From contig JAHLEZ010000040.1 in the NCBI GenBank assembly GCA_020726505.1, positions 186,001-250,000 of the forward strand: a stretch of 64,000 nucleotides of DNA, written 5' to 3'. This document shows positions 56,337 through 64,000 of the stretch, piece by piece. The notes under the pieces are model-generated. The model saw only the letters and a program-made list of their open reading frames with translations. It searched no databases and had not been told where the DNA came from. Each line of letters begins with the position of its first letter. Position 1 is the stretch's first letter. The position numbers were made by a program, and so were the translations under genes. The stretch comes from Leptodontidium sp. MPI-SDFR-AT-0119 (taxonomy: Eukaryota > Ascomycota > Leotiomycetes > Helotiales > Leptodontidiaceae).

Positions 56337-58070
56337 ATGGCTGCTCCAAAGCCATACATCTCTAGCATGTCTAGAGCCAGTAACCCTGGAACCATCGGCG
56401 GCGATCGGAACCGTCGAAACAACCAGGCTGGCGCTTCCCAAGCCAGAAAGCGAAAGGCTGATCAGTGTCCGGGATTCGAGCCCGAGAGTCAGCGAGACAG
56501 AATTGTTCGGGAGATCGAAAATATGGTTTGGGATAGAAATACCCCGATCGGTACTGGCGATTTCCTCTCCGGTGCAGTCGTTTCCAAGGTCTTCAACAAG
56601 GACAAGGCCTGTATGATTGTAACCTCTCCAACAGGACCTCCACAGAGAGTGTTGCCACTTCTTAGGGCGAGGGCTGGAAGACTCGATATATGTTCGAAAG
56701 CGACAACCCACAGATGGTTATCTTCAAGGGAAACTGGGAGATCCGAATCCGTGGAGGTACCAACATGGTCTATGGTATACCGTCAAGGCACGGACGTCGA
56801 TCCTGTCTTCTTCGAGGAGTTCAAGGGAACCACCATGGAGCCCCTGACAATGGCGAAGCAGATGGAAGACATTTACAGCCATGCGGAAATTTCTGCCAAG
56901 ATCCAGACTGCTATTTCTGAGTTTGGAACTATTCAACAGAACCTTTCGCAGTCTGGCCTTGTCGTCTTGACCTTCAACGGCAAGGGTGCCACTTATGCCA
57001 GATGGACAGGGGCTTTCGGCAAGCAAGTAGATGACCAGAAAGTTGCCGATCTCGTTGAAGAGTTCAATGTGAAGAAGTCGATCTTCACGCTCATCCGCAA
57101 GACGCAATCCGTCGAGCAAGCAGTTGATGTTGCTTTCATGCATCGCTGCCGAGTTGTCGCAGACCAGGGTCTTTGCCCTTTCTTCCGCGAACACATCGGT
57201 TCGACACTTGGGCTGGGATTCAAGGAGTGGTTCGCCGATCCAACCAAGTTGCTTCCTCACCAACCGTGGAATCAGAAGATCGGAGCTCCTGATGATGACT
57301 AGTCCTACTTTCATCACCCCGTCCGAAAGTCCCTCGGCAATATGCGCGAGTGGGAGATCGTCATGAGCTCCAACCTCATCTTTGAGTGCAACTTCCAGAA
57401 GGATGCCATTCAAAAGTACTTTTCCTTTGGTGTCGTGCATACAGCACAGGTCATCAAGAAGCGGGCTGGTTGGGTTCGGCTGGCAGTTACCCAGAAATTG
57501 AACCCCAAGGTCCCTCCACCATCTGTCGAGCACGCAAGATTCAAAGTTCGGCTCCACAACCCAATGGCTATTGCCCAGGACGTGGCGACGGCTGAGGCTG
57601 CACCAGCCGAGGTCGGTCAACAACCTCCAAAGGACAAGGGCAAGGGCAAGGAAAAGGCATCTGATTTCACAGAAGATGACCGCATGTTCGCACTTGAGTC
57701 TTTTCAATTGTAGTAGGGTGTGGGCCTTGGCGAATTCATGTAGTTTTCAAAGCTCACGAACAAGCAGCGAAAGCAGCTGAAGAAGGATCGAATTGCGGCA
57801 GAGAAATCTGCTGAATCCAGCAGTGCTTCTGACCCTGCAGCCCCCATTCTCGAGGAGCCCAAGGAACAGATTGCAGGCGGTGAATCGAGCACTGCAGCTG
57901 CATCGAAAATCCCTGTTGCCCAGGAGTCCGAGGACGAGCAAATGGAAGAGGTTCCGGACGTTCAGGAGGGAGTCCAGGATGAAGCCATGGCCGTCGATGA
58001 TTGGGACGATTCCGAAGAAGACTTGGAACTTGGCGATGCTCTTGAGGGCGAAGCAGCTTATCACAGGTAG
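56337..58070 (+). pseudogene. Unrecognised 578-codon frame interrupted by TAG codons; probable repeat-family ORF
   Basis: One frame runs from ATG 56337 to TAG 58068 and stays natural across in-frame TAG codons at 57300, 57711, 57714 and 57738-57743. Between about 56640 and 56772 the natural reading moves to a second frame (WKTRYMFESDNPQMVIFKGN) with another TAG at 56663, then returns, so two compensating indels are present. The N-terminus is basic with an ARKRKADQ patch. The middle (SGLVVLTFNGKGATYARWTG, EHIGSTLGLGFKEWF) looks globular. The C-terminus is Lys-rich (KDKGKGKEK, LTNKQRKQLKKDR), then strongly acidic (DDWDDSEEDLELGD). No RT, transposase or protease motif was found, and no family is named. 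All stops are TAG, as CAG-to-TAG change would give. A Gag-like or domesticated protein is possible. Confidence 0.5.
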
Positions 58071-58756
58071 GGTGGCAGCAGATTTGGCTCATTGTTGGAG
58101 AAAGTGAAATGATTCCAAGTGTTGTTGAAACTGGCGTTTCCTTATTTGGCACAGGGCGGTAACGATTTTCGGATGGTTCTTTGTATGATCATGTGAAAGG
58201 CCGCAAATTCTCTGGGACGCAACACTACCAAGTGAAAGGAAAGGTAGAAAATGAGCAGAACCATAAATCAAATCATACTACATCTGTCATTCTCGAAGAA
58301 TCCTCAAATGTTGGAGATTGGAACTGTAACACTTTTCTGCGCGATTTTGGGTCGTTCGCAAAGTCCAGCCCATACATGTAGGATGTGCATGTATTACGTC
58401 AACAGTGCCTTGAGACGATGGAAATCGTTCATATCTGGAGGGGGGCTGGGTGTTGATGGTTATCACCCGGAGCCGAACTGGCGCTGAATTTCCTGGCACA
58501 TCGAACTGGCGCTTAGTAGCCCATTCCGCACGCCTCCTAGGTACTGAGCATCTAATAGCAAACTATAGGAAAGTACTGCGGTACATAAGAAATCCTAGAA
58601 GTGCCCTTCTTCCACAAGAAGTCTTCTGGAAGCGGCCGCCTTCCTGAGCCTAAGGTCTTCTACCATTTCCTGTCTGGAAGCCCAGGGTTCCTAGCTGATT
58701 CGTGACGAGTTGCTCCTGCCAGCTTACCAGCCGAAAGCATAGTAGTAAAAAAACTA
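58071..58756. other. Intergenic, nothing supported
   Basis: Short frames only. Two GAACTGGCGCT copies lie close together near 58476 and 58503, which may be a trivial duplication. Confidence 0.35.
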
Positions 58757-61700
58757 TCAGAGCTTTAGATCATATTCATGGACGAGCAAGTCCTTAGCCA
58801 ACGCAGGTTTGGTCCAAAATGGATGAACGTCATCGTCACCAATCACCGATAAAGCCCAACTACGAGAAAATCCTCCGTACCAATCAAGCCCCAGCCAGCC
58901 GGGATACGCATACAACACACCTCTGCCCAGCCAATCCACCCACAATGTCTGGAACTGTTCTCCGTAGGAGGTGATACGCACACTAGTTATAATGAAGACG
59001 AAGAGCACTCCAGCATGGATGATCCATCTGAGTTTGTCCGGGCAAAGGACTTTATGGAGGACAAAGTTGTATACTCCCATGCCATATCCTTGGACTGTGG
59101 CCTGTATTATTAAGCGTAGGAAAGGTTCAACGATGAAAGTTCCCGCACTCCAAAGCAACCATGCCGTCCTAAACTTAATCCAGAATCCCAGTAGAATGAT
59201 CCCCAAGACGAAGAATGGGGTATGGGTAGGAAGCGTGATGAGGAGGGGCGGGTTCTGCATGTCCAGCAGCCGCTTAGACAAGCTACTATCGTAGAAACTC
59301 GCAGCCCAGCGCTGCTCAGCGAACTCCGTGAGCCAGCGAGTCCAGAAAGCTATCTCCAGTAATAAGCTTGCACATCTCAGGACCCAAAAGTTCGAGTAGA
59401 TAAATACGCCAAGGCTGTATTCCCAGTAGTTCCAACGGTAGAATTTGGAGAACGTCTCCCGAATCCCTCCCATCTGTACGAAGTATCCGGGCGCCCACGT
59501 AAGTATCAGCGCAATCACGGCCGAGATCATCCAGGTGGTGATGTAATTGAAATTGAGTATTGAAAAGGGGAATACTTCGTTTCGGAGCCATGTCGGTTTG
59601 TGCCAGGACTTGATATCTATGAACTGTCAGCTTGGTGATGTAGGGAAGCCCAATATGTCAATTATATTCTCAAACACCTAATGACTTATTGACTTACCTA
59701 GACTAATCAAGATCTTGTAATCAGCTTGTCGCGTCTCTCTAAGATATTCGCAGACAGTCTCAGTACCTTCGGAGAGGCCGCTGAGAGTTGATTCAAAATT
59801 AGAAGACCAAGAAACCACAGATTTGAATCGTATCTGAATTCCAGTCTCACTCTTACTCTTAACAGAGAAGCATGCCCCTTGATATCCTGGTTTTATTCCG
59901 GAGCAAACTCTACTTAGTAGGAAGAGAGTCTCTGGTGAATCTGGTGGCGTCTCTGGTAGGCCCGACGGCAGACTTGACAAGCTTGACGTGCTTTGTTGGG
60001 ACTTTGTATTTATTCGGTACTGAATACTGGAACCTTTAGGTTGAAGAACAAAACTTTCCGATGGAGGCGGGTGTCCTCTCATGAGTAATGCAAAAGTACT
60101 ACCGAGATCCTTTGTAGTAAAACCTTCATCAGTCACCAACAAAACACCATAGCGATCAAAGAGAAAGTCAGATCCTGTAGCTAGATTTGGAAACTGCGGA
60201 CTCCAGGCGCCATCATTTCCCGAGCTGGGTTGATAGAGCACAGCCAAAGGAATCTCAAACTGAGCTTTGATTATAGCTTTCATTCGTTCATTTTCTGGGA
60301 GTGCAAGGATCTCTTTCGGACTGAGGTTGACCATAGTTGCAAAAATCCCATGCACATCAGCTGGTTGCGTGGTGTTTCTGTTAATCAACCCATTCCACAC
60401 ATCTCGAAATTTCGAAGGTAGGGAATCAGCCGAAGAGGATAAGACTCCGGGGTTATAGTCGAGCATGCGCACGGCTGGCAAGCCAATTGTATCGTAGAAC
60501 AACTCTGCTGCTAATAGAGTCGTACGATCTAGAAGTTTAACGTACAAGTTCCGTGCGAGTGCACCTTCTTGTAGAGGCCAGCTTCTTGCCATCCACGGAG
60601 AGATCTTGATGTGCATAGCTAGAGAGGTGCTCTCAAGTCCAACGGACTTGCTCGGTAGTAATTGTAGGTAAGGATCTAGCACCAAAACCTTGCGGGCTCC
60701 AGCGTATAGTTGAGCCATACTATCGATAGCCAGTTTCCTTTTGTCTTTGTACTTCGTCGCAACAGGTATGCACAGGGTATCGAGCCAAAATAGGACTGGA
60801 CGGCGCTTTAGGGTAGATGCCCATGAAACAAAATTGCCTGACACATCCTCGAAAAATTCTATCGCTTCACTAGCCATCTCGAAAGATTCAAAAGCACGAG
60901 CCGGAGGCTCTGGTAGTGCTTCGATCATCTCGACCAGCTGCCTCAGCTGACATTGAGGAATTGCATTCTCCTTGAAGTTACCCAAGCCGCCAGACCAAAC
61001 GTGAGAAATGGCCGTGTAGTTAGATTGTAAGCTGCCTTTGACAGTTGTAATCTTAAGAATACCGTCTGGGTCTTCATAGCAGCAGATCAAAGGTATTTGA
61101 TCATTTTCGATGCATTCCACGAGTATATCCTGGTCTGATTGGACAAATCCACATCCATCGCATGTATCCAAATGCTTTGTTTCGTAATTTAACGGGTCAA
61201 TGTTATGGAGGGTACAAAACCCATGTTGGCAGTCGGCGTGGTCATTAAACTTCTCAAAGCGAGGTAAAAGTAAGAGCCTATACCATTCACTGGATGTAGG
61301 CTGAAGACGCCACGCAAGGCTCCGGCAGCGTCCTGTCTTGGCAATCGAGTCACGGAAAGTGCGGACATTGGCGGTCAGGGAACGTCTTTCCAGGTCTTTC
61401 ACATCGGCAAGCTGCAATGAATTCCATAATACGGCTTCCATCGAATCGATTAGAAGGTCGATCGCGAATATAACTGCATAGGGTTCTGATGTCCACAGGT
61501 CCGCATCCTCGCTCTGGTTACTGAGGTAGTCAATGACAATATCATTCATCGCTCTGCAAGCAACCAACACAGAGTCTCGTGACGATTGCCTGGCTGGGTA
61601 ATCAACCGTCACCGCCTTCGCGTACCCACCAGGCATCCGACTGTGTGCGGACCAGAACTTTTCGCGGCCGAATCTTTTACCGCGAATAAGCTCGTAAACG

Positions 61701-62071
61701 AAATCCGTGTTGACGATTTTGCGGCTGGGTTGGTCAGGGTCAACTACCACGACCTCTTCTGGAGAAATCATTCTACCCAGAAATGCTGATAGAAGCCCGA
61801 AATAGAGCCATGCCTGTAGTTCGGCTGCGAACTCCTCCAGGGGAAGCTGCGATAGCTTTTGCTTGTTGGTCCAGATGAAGAAATCCTCTCCTTTGCAGAG
61901 CTCCCTTTCCGAGCAGACATAAGGGATCTTGATTGGTTGGAGAGTTGTATTTGGTTGGGGGCGAGTCAGAGGATCCATTTGCTCGATACCGACGATGTAT
62001 ACTCCTGAAATATGAGCTTTGAAAAGATGCACAGTCAAGGACAGACAGCAGGATAAAAGAATCGATGGCAT
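58757..62071 (-). CDS. HET-domain protein fused to a multi-pass membrane C-terminus
   Basis: Two exons (62071-59698 and 59616-58757; intron GTAAGT...TCATAG, 81 nt) join SLD in frame to 1077 aa, or 1046 aa from the second Met at 61978 (MDPLTRPQPNTTLQPIKIPY), which may be the better start. Residues 1 to about 330 form a large N-terminal domain with a Cys/His group (HADCQHGFCTLHN and HLDTCDGCGF). The HET core follows: YTAISHVWSGGLGN, FWLDTLCIPVATKYKDKRK, AQLYAGARKVLVLD and WMARSWPLQEGALARNL. After exon 1, the second exon adds about five hydrophobic helices (ISAVIALILTWAPGYFV, HTPFFVLGIILLGFWI, WIIHAGVLFVFIITSV). A HET effector anchored in a membrane differs from the usual soluble form. The fusion depends on one canonical intron. 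Confidence 0.8.
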
Positions 62072-63166
62072 CCATCCGGGAGGGTTGCAAGATAAAAGGG
62101 GATGATGGATGGATGGATTCGCAGCAGTCGCCCGCCGTCGCCGAAGAGAGGCTAGGTTTGCCGTTTTTCAAGTGACACCTACCCAATCAGAACAACCTAT
62201 CGGAACGTCCAAGAATCATTTAAAGCAGGTAGTGGGCAGTTACACAGACTTGATTGGCACCTCAGTTATCCCCTCTGCTGTTGGAGTTGGTGGCGTATTT
62301 GAACTCGTGGGGTCCCGACGCCCAATCATTCTCTAGCCGCGCTCAATTGGGAACTCTTAACGTCCCACCCCCCCTTTCCGGCCACCACTACATGCCGGCC
62401 ACCTCGCTTAATACACCGCTACTGTTACCTACCAACTTAAATAATTATTAATTCTCTTAATTCTTAATCGATTTCTTTGAAATTTAGAATATGAATTCTT
62501 CTTATCATGAAGCCTTAGTATACCAAACACGATGTCTTGTATGCACTTGCAAAGATCGCAAATGGCAAGTCTTTACGAAAGCAGCGCTTTATGGATGGAT
62601 GGTAGACAGTACAGCCATAGACCCATATATAGACGGATAGATACTAGATACAGCAAGCAGTCTAGATAATTCTAATCATAATAGAGGGGTTGTGCAAACC
62701 TACAAAACTACCATGCCTTTAAACTCTCCTGTCGACATGGCTCTTCTCGAGTGAGGCACAAGTCACGAGCTTTGCACCCAGAATTACAGTAAGCCGGGAA
62801 GCAACACAATCTGGAGTCTGGAGCGATCAAAACATCATTCATTAATCTATGACTCCTATTTCACGCTCAACTCTCAAATTTGAGTCAGAGATCAACCCGT
62901 TGCCCGAATCGTCACTCGATGTGGTGAAGTCCGCTTCCTTTCTCGCATTCGTATTTGGGAGTACGATACATGCTCGCTTACATAGCACTGGCGAGATCTA
63001 AATCAACACAGGCGACAGCGAGTTACCCAACTTGGGATTCTGGGAAATCCGAAGAGAATCCAAGATATCTATCTCATCCTGGATAATAAACCAAGCTCTC
63101 CAGAGTATCCTAATCAGAAATCTGACATTGAAAGACAGATAGATTAGAAGCCGTAAAACTTAGCTT
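62072..63166. other. Intergenic, nothing firm
   Basis: The promoter side of the HET-membrane gene and the 3' side of the DHA2 gene. A repeated CCGGCCACC string (about 62379 and 62395) and GATG/GATA-type simple repeats near 62592-62645 are the only structure seen. Confidence 0.35.
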
Positions 63167-64000
63167 CTACTTTGAAATACTCTGAACACCCGGTTCAGCT
63201 TCCTTGATCGGCTTATCCTCCTTATTCTTGTCTTCAACTTCCGCAGTACCAGCAATCGGACTTTCGCTTTTCCGAGACTTCTGGATATTACTCCAAAGCA
63301 TGTAAGTGGATATGAGAGTGGCCAATACTGCCCATGCAATGGCTCCATAGTACGACGCTTGATATCCGCGCACGCGGGCTTCGAGGGAGTCCTGGCCGCC
63401 GGTGTTGTTTGTCACGCTGTTGGCGATGACTGTCAGAACAGCGACGCCAAACACTGCACCGCCGACGTTGAGCGACATCTAGATGGCATGTTAGGTAGGT
63501 ATAGAGCGAGGAGAGGGAGAGGGACGTACGTTGAAGACACCTGCGACGGAACCTTGATCGACTGCCGGAGCGGAAGTTACTACGGTGACCATTGAGACGT
63601 AGTAGACGGTTCCGACGCCCATGATATACAGAATCATGCCTGGGAAGCAGAGGCGCCAGTAATCGGCTGTTGAGTGGACGAAAGCGAATAGGGTGACACC
63701 TGCGATGGCGAAGATCCATGAGATGAGCAGGAGGATTCGTGGTCCGACGGGGGCTAGGAGATGGGGGATGAGCATGTTCACAATGAAAGCAGTCACTCCG
63801 AGAGGTAGGAATCGGATCGACGTTTCGAGAGCTGTGAAGCCGAGATCTATTTAGAATGTTAGACCGCATGCAATCTACACAAGAGGATACGGTTGATGGA
63901 AACTTACCTTGTAGTTGCAAAGTAAGAAAGTAATTTGCTCCCTGCCAGACCGCGTATGTGATGGCAGCCAGTACACATCCCATGCTAAGATCGCTAGTCT
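63167..64000 (-). CDS. MFS transporter, DHA2-like (14-helix drug exporter), 3' part only
   Basis: Three exons are visible (64000-63908, 63846-63530, 63478-63167); the gene starts beyond the right edge. The 240 visible residues cover the last six or so helices: YAVWQGANYFLTLQLQDLGF, LETSIRFLPLGVTAF, RILLLISWIFAIAGVTLFAF, MILYIMGVGTVYYVSMVTVV, QGSVAGVFNMSLNVGGAVF, and a final helix before a charged tail. These match the C-terminal half of fungal DHA2 carriers of the aminotriazole-resistance type, which export toxic organic compounds across the plasma membrane by proton antiport. Splice junctions all keep the frame. The substrate and full length cannot be judged here. Confidence 0.85.

Noticed and set aside
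57300..57745. Programmed readthrough of TAG codons as in some viruses
   Set aside because: Contexts do not match known readthrough signals, two TAGs are adjacent, and an upstream segment needs two indels. Decay is simpler; kept only as a low-probability alternative.
1..64000. CRISPR arrays, operons, ribosome binding sites
   Set aside because: The window is fungal nuclear DNA; no regularly spaced repeats or bacterial features were seen.

Overview
The window is nuclear DNA of a filamentous ascomycete, most likely a leotiomycete-like fungus. The evidence is many short GT-AG introns (about 42-99 nt), HET-domain proteins, a STAND/NACHT-TPR protein, secreted wall-active enzymes, and decayed repeats whose in-frame stops look like C-to-T changes at CA dinucleotides, the mark of repeat-induced point mutation (RIP). 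The genus cannot be told from the sequence alone.

Layout. 0-12 kb: a degenerate tandem repeat; a nuclease-like gene broken by one TGA; a divergent pair of an M20 amidohydrolase and an allantoate-permease-type transporter; a small secreted cysteine-rich protein; and a secreted LVIVD / choice-of-anchor B protein. 12-23 kb: a HET gene, a TA-flanked MITE, two further MFS transporters and a low-complexity charged protein. 23-31 kb: an eight-exon DUF7708-NACHT-TPR protein, then a 2.5 kb MULE transposon with perfect 49-bp inverted repeats but a transposase carrying four RIP-type stops. 33-40 kb: a secretory enzyme block of a two-WSC glyoxal/galactose oxidase, a CE4 deacetylase and a GH78 alpha-L-rhamnosidase. 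41-43 kb: a coiled-coil protein ending in a PPxY motif and an unrecognised small protein.

43-58 kb is gene-poor and repeat-rich. It holds AT-rich blocks, a membrane-protein pseudogene with four TAA/TAG stops and a 25-base poly(C) tract inside its frame, a tRNA-like sequence next to a 2EXR-like relic, a second HET gene, a TAA-flanked MITE, a large membrane protein, a LINE fragment, a broken gene, and an unrecognised 578-codon frame interrupted by TAG codons. The leader of that frame shares a 45-bp two-hairpin core with a site 44 kb away. 58-64 kb: a large HET protein spliced to a multi-pass membrane tail, and the 3' part of a DHA2-type transporter that runs off the window.

Themes: (i) nonself-recognition genes (three HET and one NACHT-TPR) scattered among RIP-damaged repeats; (ii) secreted carbohydrate- and wall-active enzymes; (iii) four MFS transporters, one paired head-to-head with a hydrolase. 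Exon models were built by hand from splice signals and reading-frame continuity and carry no transcript support.
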